This document shows, one piece after another, positions 1 to 5,312 of a stretch of 8,153 bases of DNA. The stretch spans positions 1 through 8,153 of the forward strand of contig JAKLIU010000080.1 in the NCBI GenBank assembly GCA_022709445.1, read 5' to 3'. The first letter of the stretch is position 1, and every line of letters begins with the position of its first letter. Both the position numbers and the translations under genes were made by a program. The notes under the pieces are model-generated. The model was not told the DNA's origin and made no database searches. It saw only the letters and a list, made by a program, of their open reading frames with translations. The DNA comes from Spirochaetota bacterium. GTDB taxonomy: Bacteria; Spirochaetota; Spirochaetia; Treponematales; UBA12059.

Positions 1-1034
1 GGGCCGTCCTCGCGGATCAGGGTGGCGGTGAGCCCCAGACGCCTGATGGCCTGGATCTCGGCCACCACGCGGAACACGGGCGCGGGCAGCAGGTGCACCT
101 CGTCGTAGATGATCAATCCCCACTTCTCGCGGCGGAACAGCTCGAAGTGCGGGAAGTCCGCGTCCTTGTCCGGCCTCCAGGTGAGCACCTGGTAGGTGGC
201 CACGGTGATCGGCCGCACATCCTTGGCGCCGCCGGTGTACTCGCCTATGTCTTCCGGCCTGGCGTCGGTCTTGTCCAGGAGCTCGTCTATCCACTGGTGC
301 ACGGCCGCCACGTTGGTGGTGACGATGAGGGTCTTGCGCCCGATGGCCGCCATGATGGCCATGCCGACCACGGTCTTGCCCGCGCCGCAGGGCATGACCA
401 CCACCCCGTAGCCGGTGCCCGGCGCGCCCCTGCCGGCGAAGGCGCGCACTGCGTCCTCCTGGTAGGCACGGAGCGCGAAGGCCGACCCGCCGACGCCCCG
501 GTGGTCCCTGAGGGCCAGGGGGTGGGGATCTCCATCCACCAGCGGAGCCTCGTCCAGCACCGGCCAGCCTATCCTGACCAGTTCGCGCTTGACCGTGCCC
601 CGTTCCACCAGCGCGAGCGTGAACCCGTCGCCGTCTCGTTCCAGGAGCCTGGCCAGTTTCTTGGAACCCTCGATCTCGGCCCGCACGAAGGCGTCGTCGC
701 AGGACAGGCTGAGAGTGCGGGGGTCGGGCCCGGCCCGCATCACCAGGCGCCCGAAGCGGGCCATGACGGCGCGCACCGACTGCTCCAGGGAAGGGGGCAG
801 CTCGTAGCGGGACCACCTGGCCAGGGTGGCGGCTATGTCGTCGGCGGACAGCCCGGCGCTGGCAGCGTTCCACAGCGAGAGCGAGTCCAGCCGGTAGGTG
901 TGGAAATGTTCCGGGCTCTTTTCCAGGGTGGCGAAGGCCGACAGCTCCGCGCGCGCTAGGTCGAAGGACGGATCGTGCGCGTCCAGGAGGAGGGATTGGT
1001 CGCTCTGCGCGATCAAGGGTCGTGTTTCGGCCAT
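1..1034 (-). CDS. XPB/ERCC3-type DNA repair helicase (N-terminal 344 codons; 3' end outside window)
   Basis: Superfamily 2 DNA helicase of the bacterial XPB group, an ATP-driven 3'-5' DNA translocase related to the TFIIH subunit; its bacterial role is thought to be DNA repair but is poorly defined. Read on the minus strand from ATG 1034, the frame is open to the left edge. About 180 residues of N-terminal and damage-recognition-like sequence come first. Then follow a Q-motif-like LRAYQEDAVRAF (188-199), Walker A MPCGAGKT (214-221), motif Ia around IVTTNVAAVHQW (237-248), the DEVH box (311-314) and motif III LTAT (335-338). The RED tripeptide characteristic of XPB comes immediately after (341-343). 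Helicase lobe 2 and the C-terminus lie outside the window; full bacterial homologues are roughly 550-600 residues. ATG 1034 has no Shine-Dalgarno sequence in front of it, but a promoter is placed for leaderless transcription. Family assignment is confident; cellular role is not. Confidence 0.93.
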   Translation of the reverse strand, partial: MAETRPLIAQSDQSLLLDAHDPSFDLARAELSAFATLEKSPEHFHTYRLDSLSLWNAASAGLSADDIAATLARWSRYELPPSLEQSVRAVMARFGRLVMRAGPDPRTLSLSCDDAFVRAEIEGSKKLARLLERDGDGFTLALVERGTVKRELVRIGWPVLDEAPLVDGDPHPLALRDHRGVGGSAFALRAYQEDAVRAFAGRGAPGTGYGVVVMPCGAGKTVVGMAIMAAIGRKTLIVTTNVAAVHQWIDELLDKTDARPEDIGEYTGGAKDVRPITVATYQVLTWRPDKDADFPHFELFRREKWGLIIYDEVHLLPAPVFRVVAEIQAIRRLGLTATLIREDG

Positions 1035-1040
1035 CCGAGT

Positions 1041-1070
1041 CTTGTACCACGCGGCGGGCCGTGATGTCAA
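1041..1070 (-). promoter_or_regulatory. Sigma-70-like promoter of the XPB gene, spaced for a leaderless transcript
   Basis: On the minus strand a perfect -35 TTGACA (1070-1065) is followed after 18 bp by TACAAG (1046-1041), which matches four of six -10 consensus bases. If the last -10 base is position -7, position +1 falls at 1034, the A of the helicase ATG. No GGAG-like sequence lies between the -10 box and the start codon, unlike most genes here. This separates the helicase gene from the lipoprotein gene upstream, which ends at 1106. Motifs are seen directly; promoter activity and leaderless initiation are inferred. Confidence 0.55.
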
Positions 1071-1105
1071 AGCGAACGGCCGCCGTATCGCGACCGCGCA
1101 CCTGC

Positions 1106-2149
1106 TCAAGGCGCGCTCTCCAGCGTCAGGACTATGGGCAGGTGGTCCGAGTAACCGCTCCGGTGCCTGCCGTCCCAGCCCATCGGGTTGCCCGCGGCGT
1201 CAAGCAGGCAGTCCGGCGCCTCCGCGCTGAACGACGAGAAACGCAGGCCGCCGGATTCCCCCAACAATCCAGGCGACAGGATGAAGTGGTCGATGCGTTC
1301 CGGTTCGCCCCTGAACCGGTAGCTCCAGCCTCCCGCTCCCCAGGGGCTCCACAGCGAGAGGTAGCCGCCCGAGGCGACGGTTGCCGGATCGAAGCTGATG
1401 GCCAGGGATCCGGCAGCCGCGTCGCCGGGCTCGCCGGGAGCGCCGCGCCGCAGCAGCAGCGCCGTGGGATAGGTACCTCCCGCGCGCGAGAACTCGTCGG
1501 GATTCTCGTTCAGGTCGCCGGCCAGCACGATGGCGAGCCCGGGGTCTTCCCGCAGGCGGGCCGCGATCACCGAGCCCGCGAGGGCTGCCCCGGCGATGCG
1601 GACCGGCTCGGTCTCGGCGGCCCCGCCCAGCTTGCTCTTCCAGTGGGCGGCCAGCACCACCAGGGTGCGGCCCCCGGCGTCCAGTTCCGCTTCCAGCATC
1701 AGGCGCGGGGCCGTGCTCGCCCTGTGCGCGCGGGCGGAGGTGACGGGCAGGCGGGACAGGAGCCCGCAGCCGAGCGGGGCGTCCTCCGCCGGGGAGCGCA
1801 GTATCCAGCGGTACCCGCCGAGGGCCGCGGAGAGATCCTCCAGCACGCGCAGGTTCTCGGCTTCCTGCACCACCAGGACGTCCGGGCCCCCGGGAGCCAC
1901 GGCCAGCACCGCCCGGGCCAGCGCGCCGATCCGCTGGCGGTACGCCCGCTCGTCCCATTCCCCCCCGGCCACCGAAAAGCCGGGGTACTCCCCGCCCTGG
2001 TCCACGGGATCGAACAGGGTCATCAGGTTGTAGCTGACGATGGTGAACCGCCTGTCCCGGCCGGGCGCAGCTCGGCATCCGGACAGCAGGCAGGCGGCGA
2101 TCGCGGCGAAGATGAGCGGGGTGAGGATGGATCGGCGGGTCGGTCTCAT
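1106..2149 (-). CDS. Lipoprotein of the endonuclease/exonuclease/phosphatase (EEP) family
   Basis: A 347-residue protein of the metal-dependent EEP (DNase I/exonuclease III/inositol-phosphatase) fold, predicted to be lipid-anchored outside the cytoplasm. The N-terminus has basic residues, a hydrophobic stretch (about 8-22) and lipobox LSGC with Cys25 as the lipidated residue. Fold signatures appear in order: SYNLMTLFD with Asn41, VVQEAEN with Glu96 (metal ligand), AAHWKSK with His169, GDLNEN with Asp212 and Asn214, RIDHFILSP with Asp287-His288, and SDHLPIV with Asp335-His336. All catalytic positions seem present, so an active enzyme is expected. The substrate cannot be read from sequence; nucleic acid, phospholipid head group or another phosphodiester are all possible. 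The start is supported by AGGAGG at 2160-2155, five bases before ATG. It follows purC by 34 nt and probably shares the clpP-purC transcript. Export makes a role alongside the downstream helicase unlikely. Confidence 0.88.
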   Translation of the reverse strand: MRPTRRSILTPLIFAAIAACLLSGCRAAPGRDRRFTIVSYNLMTLFDPVDQGGEYPGFSVAGGEWDERAYRQRIGALARAVLAVAPGGPDVLVVQEAENLRVLEDLSAALGGYRWILRSPAEDAPLGCGLLSRLPVTSARAHRASTAPRLMLEAELDAGGRTLVVLAAHWKSKLGGAAETEPVRIAGAALAGSVIAARLREDPGLAIVLAGDLNENPDEFSRAGGTYPTALLLRRGAPGEPGDAAAGSLAISFDPATVASGGYLSLWSPWGAGGWSYRFRGEPERIDHFILSPGLLGESGGLRFSSFSAEAPDCLLDAAGNPMGWDGRHRSGYSDHLPIVLTLESAP

Positions 2150-2183
2150 GCGGGCCTCCTGGGAGGAAAGCCCGTCGCCGGCG

Positions 2184-3191
2184 TCAGTCGCCCAGGACTT
2201 CCCTGGCCAGGGACGCTATGGCGACCCCCGCCGCGCGCGCGTCGCGGAACACCGGCTCGAAAGGCTCGCCCAGGATGGCCCGGTAGGTATCGGCGTAGCG
2301 CAGGGCGGTCTCGACGCGCACGGCGTCGTCGATCTTCGGCGGCTCGCCGTCGCCGGAGAAGCCCCGGTCCACCAGCCAGCGCCTGAAGGTTTCCTTGTCC
2401 AGCTCGCGCTGGTGCTCGCCCGCCGAGAGCCTGGCGTCGTACCCGTCCGCGTACCAGTAGCGGCTGGAATCCGGCGTGTGGATCTCGTCGGCCACCACCA
2501 GGCGGCCTCCCGCGATCCCGAATTCGTACTTGGTGTCCACCAGGATCAGCCCCCGCGAGGCTGCCAGCTCCTGCCCGCGACGGAACAGCGCCAGCGCGGC
2601 CCGTTCGATCTCCCGCCAGAGCTCCGCGTCCACATGGCCCGAGGCGACCAGTTCCTCGCCCGTGGCGGGACGGTCGTGGCCCTCGGCCTCCTTGGTGGAC
2701 GGCGTCAGGAGGGGCGCGGGGAAGCGCTCGCAGTAACGCAGGCCGGAAGGAAGCTTGACGGAGGGGGACAGCCCGGCGATGGGCTTCCCGGCGCGATAGT
2801 CGCGCCAGGCCGAGCCGGTCAGGTAGCCGCGCACCACCACCTCCGCGGGGATCATGTCGCAGCGCAGCGCGGCAACGGCTCGCCCGGTCACGGCGGTCGC
2901 GTCGCGGCCCCCGGTAGCCGAGGCGGGAAGCAGGTGGTTGGGCACCAGGTCGTCCGTCTGCCTGAACCACCAGGAGGAGATCCGCGACAGGATCTCGCCC
3001 TTCCAGGGTACGGTGGACAGCACCCGGTCGAAGGCGGAGATCCGGTCGCTGGCCACCAGGACCGCGCGATCGCCCCGGGACAGCACGTCCCGCACCTTGC
3101 CGCGGTAGAGCGCGGCTCCGGGAGGCGCGTCGGCCGTTTCCAGGCCCGCGAAGGCGGACCCGAGCGCCGAGGCCGCGTCCTGGGCCGTCAT
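2184..3191 (-). CDS. purC: SAICAR synthase (phosphoribosylaminoimidazole-succinocarboxamide synthase)
   Basis: ATP-dependent ligase of de novo purine synthesis (EC 6.3.2.6) that joins aspartate to CAIR to give SAICAR in the cytoplasm. The family motifs are clear: YRGKVRD (29-35) in the nucleotide-binding region, ASDRISAFDRVL (47-58), VVRGYLTGSAWRDY (119-132), LILVDTKYEFG (215-225) and DEIHTPDSSRYW (235-246). At 335 residues it is clearly longer than the approximately 237-residue E. coli type and closer to the long form typified by yeast Ade1 (about 306). It carries extra N- and C-terminal sequence, including a C-terminal stretch after about residue 265. ATG 3191 overlaps the clpP stop codon in ATGA (3191-3188), with no strong Shine-Dalgarno, so translation is probably coupled to clpP. 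A longer open frame upstream reads out of frame through clpP and is not real. No other purine gene is nearby. Confidence 0.95.
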   Translation of the reverse strand: MTAQDAASALGSAFAGLETADAPPGAALYRGKVRDVLSRGDRAVLVASDRISAFDRVLSTVPWKGEILSRISSWWFRQTDDLVPNHLLPASATGGRDATAVTGRAVAALRCDMIPAEVVVRGYLTGSAWRDYRAGKPIAGLSPSVKLPSGLRYCERFPAPLLTPSTKEAEGHDRPATGEELVASGHVDAELWREIERAALALFRRGQELAASRGLILVDTKYEFGIAGGRLVVADEIHTPDSSRYWYADGYDARLSAGEHQRELDKETFRRWLVDRGFSGDGEPPKIDDAVRVETALRYADTYRAILGEPFEPVFRDARAAGVAIASLAREVLGD

Positions 3192-3805
3192 ACGCCCAGT
3201 TCGTCCCTGGTCTTGACCACCTTGGACAGGAGCCCGTAGGCCAGCGCTTCCTCGGAGTTCATCCAGTAGTCGCGGTCCGTGTCCTTGACCACGCGGTCCA
3301 GGGGCTGGCCGGTCTCCTCGGCGATCAGCCGGTTGAGGCGGTCGCGGGTCTTCTCCAGCTCGCGGGCGTGGATCTCTATCTCGGTGGCCACGCCGCGCAG
3401 GCCGGACAGGGGCTGGTGGATCAGGTAGTGGGAATTGGGCAGGCCGATGCGCCGCTCCCTGGGAGCGGCGAGCAGGATCAGGGCGCCGGCGCTGGCCACC
3501 AGGCCTATGCCTATCATCCACACGGGCGCCTTGACGAAGCGCGCCATGTCGAAGATCGCGTAGCCCGCGTCCACGTCCCCGCCGGGGGAATCGATCATGA
3601 TCTTGATGGGATCGGAGCTGATGGCCTCGAGGAGGAGGAGCTGCCGCACCACGCGCTCGGCGGAATCCTTGTTCACCTGGCCGGACATCAGGATGGTGCG
3701 GGTATCGAGAAAGCGCTCGGCGAGCGCGTCGGGCGACTTGACGGGCTTCTCGTCCTCGTCGTCGTCGTCGTCCCAGCGCTGGCGTATCGTACTGATCATG
3801 GACAT
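3188..3805 (-). CDS. clpP: ClpP-family serine peptidase with acidic, non-canonical N-terminus
   Basis: Proteolytic subunit of a Clp protease, a cytoplasmic barrel that degrades proteins fed to it by a Clp ATPase. The 205-residue product keeps the core: the SPGGDVDAGYAIFD block (73-86), nucleophile Ser105 in GLVASAG, His130 in YLIHQP and Asp179 in DTDRD. The Ser-His (25) and His-Asp (49) spacings equal those of E. coli ClpP without gaps. The N-terminus differs: instead of the hydrophobic axial-loop sequence (VPMVIEQT in E. coli) it has basic RQRW followed by DDDDDEDE (12-19). Start ATG 3805 is chosen because AAGGAG (3816-3811) lies five bases before it; ATG 3799 and an upstream ATG at 3865 fit less well. 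It is the first gene of the clpP-purC-EEP run and overlaps purC by four bases. No clpX, clpA or tig lies beside it, so it may be a second ClpP paralogue; that is inference. Confidence 0.92.
   Translation of the reverse strand: MSMISTIRQRWDDDDDEDEKPVKSPDALAERFLDTRTILMSGQVNKDSAERVVRQLLLLEAISSDPIKIMIDSPGGDVDAGYAIFDMARFVKAPVWMIGIGLVASAGALILLAAPRERRIGLPNSHYLIHQPLSGLRGVATEIEIHARELEKTRDRLNRLIAEETGQPLDRVVKDTDRDYWMNSEEALAYGLLSKVVKTRDELGV
3758..3772 (-). repeat. Five-unit GAC trinucleotide repeat inside clpP
   Basis: On the minus strand five consecutive GAC codons encode Asp12 to Asp16 of the ClpP acidic tract. Units are identical in sequence, so slippage would add or remove aspartates without breaking the frame. 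Seen directly; any length variation is speculation. Confidence 0.8.
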
Positions 3806-3810
3806 GGAGT

Positions 3811-3816
3811 CTCCTT
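3811..3816 (-). promoter_or_regulatory. Shine-Dalgarno site that sets the clpP start
   Basis: AAGGAG on the minus strand, five bases before ATG 3805 and eleven before ATG 3799. It favours the first of the two closely spaced methionines and argues against the ATG at 3865, which lies upstream of this site. Confidence 0.75.
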
Positions 3817-3895
3817 GGGTGGTCGAAGGCCGGCTCGGCGCCGGCGCAGCTCGAAGTATACTCAAAAAGCCGGGATTCGCCTACGGAAGCCGCTC

Positions 3896-3925
3896 TTGCC
3901 CGCGCGGATCGCTTTATAGTATTTT
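3896..3925 (+). promoter_or_regulatory. Candidate promoter for the tlpA-tlpA-ccdA group
   Basis: TTGCCC (3896-3901), an 18-bp spacer and TATTTT (3920-3925) lie on the plus strand, each matching four of six consensus bases. Transcription would start near 3932, before the hairpin at 3939-3955. Its bases overlap the candidate clpP promoter on the other strand, so the two promoters could compete. TATAGT at 3915-3920 is another possible -10 but has no well-spaced -35. Confidence 0.35.
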
Positions 3926-3944
3926 CCATATATTACTACCGCAA
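3916..3944 (-). promoter_or_regulatory. Candidate promoter for clpP-purC-EEP
   Basis: TTGCGG (3944-3939) and TACTAT (3921-3916) are separated by 17 bp on the minus strand in the AT-rich divergent region, giving a leader of about 100 nt before clpP. The matches are three of six and four of six to sigma-70 consensus. An alternative is the better -10-like TATACT at 3860-3855, which lacks a recognisable -35 and would give a shorter leader. One of these probably drives the operon, but I cannot decide which. Confidence 0.35.
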
Positions 3945-3955
3945 CCCGGTTGCGG
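3939..3955. repeat. Perfect inverted repeat in the clpP/tlpA divergent region
   Basis: CCGCAAC (3939-3945) and GTTGCGG (3949-3955) are perfect inverted copies around a 3-base centre. It lies between the candidate plus-strand start point and the Shine-Dalgarno of the first tlpA-like gene, and its left half is the proposed clpP -35. It could be a repressor operator or, in RNA, a short 5' stem-loop. No T-run follows on either strand, so it is not a normal intrinsic terminator. Confidence 0.6.
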
Positions 3956-3959
3956 AACA

Positions 3960-3965
3960 GAGGAG
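3960..3965 (+). promoter_or_regulatory. Shine-Dalgarno site selecting a GTG start
   Basis: GAGGAG lies five bases before GTG 3971. It identifies GTG as the start of the first TlpA-like lipoprotein, and puts the signal peptide charge (Lys2) at the expected place. A longer reading from TTG 3950 would add residues ahead of the signal peptide and runs across this site. Confidence 0.75.
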
Positions 3966-3970
3966 CCCCC

Positions 3971-4606
3971 GTGAAACATGCAGCGCTCGCGGCCATCGCC
4001 GCCCTTTCCCTGGCATTCACCGCATGCGTGAGACCGGAACCCGTGGAGATAGGACCCGGCCAACCGGGGGCGGGGTCCGCCGGTGCGCCCACTGCCGCCG
4101 ACAGCACGGGCCAGGCCCCTGCGGACGCGCCCTGGTACGCCGCCCGCCTGGAAGCCCTGGGCTTCTACGTCTTCCCGGCCCCCGAACCCCTGCCCCTCTT
4201 CAGCGTGCGGACCCTGGACGGCAAGGAAGCCGGAGTCGCCGACCTGGCGGGCAAGGTGGTGCTGCTCAACTTCTGGGCCACCTGGTGCCCGCCCTGCCGC
4301 GCGGAGATGCCCTCCATAGAAGCCCTCTGGAAGGCGACCAGGGACGAGGCCTTCACCGTCATGGCCATCAGCGTGAACGAGCCCAAGGCCACCGTGACCG
4401 GCTTCCTCAAGGACAACCCCTACGGCTACCCCATGTACCTGGACGAAACGGGAGAAGCCTCGGCGCCCTTCGCCTCCCGCGGCATCCCCACCACCTTCAT
4501 CCTGGACAAGCAGGGCCGGGCGATAGCCGGTCTCGTGGGTTCGCGGTCCTATGACGGCCCGGAGGTGACCGGCCTGATCCGCGAGCTGGCCCGGAAACTA
4601 CCCTGA
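3971..4606 (+). CDS. TlpA-like thioredoxin-fold lipoprotein (first of tandem pair)
   Basis: Thiol-disulfide oxidoreductase of the TlpA/ResA/AhpC-TSA group, 211 residues, predicted to sit outside the cytoplasmic membrane and keep protein thiols reduced with electrons from CcdA. Residues 1-18 form a lipoprotein signal peptide ending FTAC, with Cys19 as the lipidation site; Phe at -3 is unusual for the classical lipobox but tolerated in spirochaetes. A Pro/Ala/Gly-rich linker (about 20-52) follows, then a segment with WYAARLEALGF (55-65) shared with its neighbour. The thioredoxin domain has NFWATWCPPC with redox cysteines 106 and 109, and the cis-Pro loop GIPTT with Pro173. It starts at GTG 3971. 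The next gene begins 82 nt downstream and encodes a close paralogue. In-vivo partners are unknown; without cytochrome c genes in view, a cytochrome c maturation role is only one possibility. Confidence 0.9.
   Translation: MKHAALAAIAALSLAFTACVRPEPVEIGPGQPGAGSAGAPTAADSTGQAPADAPWYAARLEALGFYVFPAPEPLPLFSVRTLDGKEAGVADLAGKVVLLNFWATWCPPCRAEMPSIEALWKATRDEAFTVMAISVNEPKATVTGFLKDNPYGYPMYLDETGEASAPFASRGIPTTFILDKQGRAIAGLVGSRSYDGPEVTGLIRELARKLP
4266..4297 (+). repeat. 32-nt identical direct repeat, copy 1
   Basis: The 32 bases encoding the stretch up to and including the CPPC active site are identical at the DNA level to 4972-5003 in the second tlpA-like gene, although synonymous codons differ immediately after. 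The copies are 706 bp apart in the same orientation. A second shared stretch of 19 nt (4500-4518 and 5206-5224) lies further along the same two genes. Confidence 0.85.
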
Positions 4607-4617
4607 GCGCTTCTCCG

Positions 4618-4646
4618 TTGTGCCGCGCGGAATTCCGTAGTACCCT
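4618..4646 (+). promoter_or_regulatory. Possible internal promoter for the second tlpA-like gene and ccdA
   Basis: TTGTGC (4618-4623), a 17-bp spacer and TACCCT (4641-4646) lie in the 82-nt gap between the two tlpA-like genes. The spacer contains a perfect 10-bp palindrome CGGAATTCCG (4628-4637), a possible operator. Matches to consensus are weak (three of six for -10). No intrinsic terminator separates the two genes, so read-through from the first is also likely. Confidence 0.25.
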
Positions 4647-4688
4647 CGGCCCATCGCGAATCGCACGCCGATCCCGCAAGGAGAGCAC

Positions 4689-5312
4689 ATGAAAACGTTG
4701 ATGCTGATACCGATTGCGGCCATGGCAGCCGGACTGGGCATGGCCGGCCTCGATACCGGCATGCCGCCCGTATCCGGAACCGTGCAGGGAACACCCGCCG
4801 ACGGAGTCGTCGTGCTGGCGGCCGATGCCGCCAGGCCCTGGTACGCGAACTCCCTGGAAGCGCTGGGCTTCTTCGTCTTCCCCGAGCCCAAGGAGCTGAC
4901 GCCCTTCACCGTGAAGACCCTGGACGGGACGGAGGCGACCGTGGAGGCCGGGCGCGGCAAGCTGACCATGGTCAACTTCTGGGCCACCTGGTGCCCGCCC
5001 TGCAGGGCCGAGATGCCTTCCATACAGAAGCTCTGGGACGCGACGCGGGACATACCCTTCACCATCATGGCGATAGACGTGAAGGAAACCCCGAGCGAGG
5101 TGAAAACCTTCCTGGAACTCAAGAAGTACAGCTTCCCGGTCTACCTCGACCAGGCCGGCGCGCCTTCCGCCAAATACGCATCGCGCGGAATCCCGACCAC
5201 CTACCTCCTGGACAAGCAGGGCCGCGCCATCGCCTACATCGTGGGCTCGCGCGAGTACGACGTCCCCGAGGTGCTGGCCATCATCCGCGAACTGGCCGCG
5301 AAGCTTCCATGA
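4689..5312 (+). CDS. TlpA-like thioredoxin-fold protein (second of tandem pair), secreted or membrane-anchored
   Basis: Paralogue of the preceding gene, 207 residues, same predicted role as an extracytoplasmic thiol reductant. The N-terminus (MKTLMLIPIAAMAAGLG) is a Sec-type signal or anchor without any cysteine, so unlike its neighbour it cannot be lipidated. From Trp51 to the end the two proteins align over 157 residues without gaps; my hand count gives about 100 identities. Shared elements are WYANSLEALGF (51-61), TLDG (77-80), WCPPC with Cys102 and Cys105, and the cis-Pro loop GIPTT with Pro169. The linker regions before Trp51 are unrelated. Start ATG 4689 has AAGGAG (4678-4683) five bases before it. 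The stop overlaps the ccdA start in ATGA (5309-5312), which couples it most tightly to the electron donor. Duplication followed by different anchoring suggests distinct clients or locations, an inference. Confidence 0.9.
   Translation: MKTLMLIPIAAMAAGLGMAGLDTGMPPVSGTVQGTPADGVVVLAADAARPWYANSLEALGFFVFPEPKELTPFTVKTLDGTEATVEAGRGKLTMVNFWATWCPPCRAEMPSIQKLWDATRDIPFTIMAIDVKETPSEVKTFLELKKYSFPVYLDQAGAPSAKYASRGIPTTYLLDKQGRAIAYIVGSREYDVPEVLAIIRELAAKLP
4972..5003 (+). repeat. 32-nt identical direct repeat, copy 2
   Basis: Second copy of the repeat at 4266-4297, covering the codons for the CPPC active site of the second tlpA-like protein. Recombination between the copies would produce a single in-frame hybrid gene, because both repeats sit at the same codon phase and alignment position. 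Confidence 0.85.

Noticed and set aside
93..959. 288-residue plus-strand open frame opposite the helicase
   Set aside because: The minus strand encodes Walker A, DEVH and RED motifs in one uninterrupted frame; the plus frame has none.
1035..1105. Terminator between the EEP lipoprotein gene and the helicase gene
   Set aside because: GC-rich partial repeats exist but no clean stem followed by T residues; the TTGACA promoter is the better explanation of this gap.
1448..1466. CAG-rich stretch opposite the EEP gene as a repeat element
   Set aside because: Only three short units, explained by ordinary leucine codons on the coding strand.
1106..2149. EEP protein as a nuclease partner of the XPB helicase (like the archaeal XPB-Bax1 pair)
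   Set aside because: The EEP protein has a lipobox and should be outside the cytoplasm, and the helicase gene has its own promoter.
1022..2386. 454-residue plus-strand open frame opposite the EEP gene
   Set aside because: Low-complexity Gly/Arg/Pro-rich translation, no ribosome site, antisense to a gene with full catalytic motifs; a GC-rich shadow frame.
2040..3239. 399-residue plus-strand open frame opposite purC
   Set aside because: Antisense to a purC with all family motifs; composition is that of a shadow frame.
3861..3905. T-run near 3864-3870 on the minus strand as an intrinsic terminator
   Set aside because: I found no GC-rich hairpin directly before the run of five T residues, and nothing upstream on that strand needs terminating there; it more likely belongs to the promoter region.
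2184..3929. A possible ClpP-PurC fusion or 581-residue PurC
   Set aside because: The extra 5' part reads clpP in the wrong frame. PurC starts at ATG 3191 in the ATGA overlap.
3939..3955. Inverted repeat as a riboswitch or terminator
   Set aside because: Only a 7-bp stem with a 3-base loop, no T-run and too little leader sequence for a riboswitch; kept only as an operator or stem-loop candidate.
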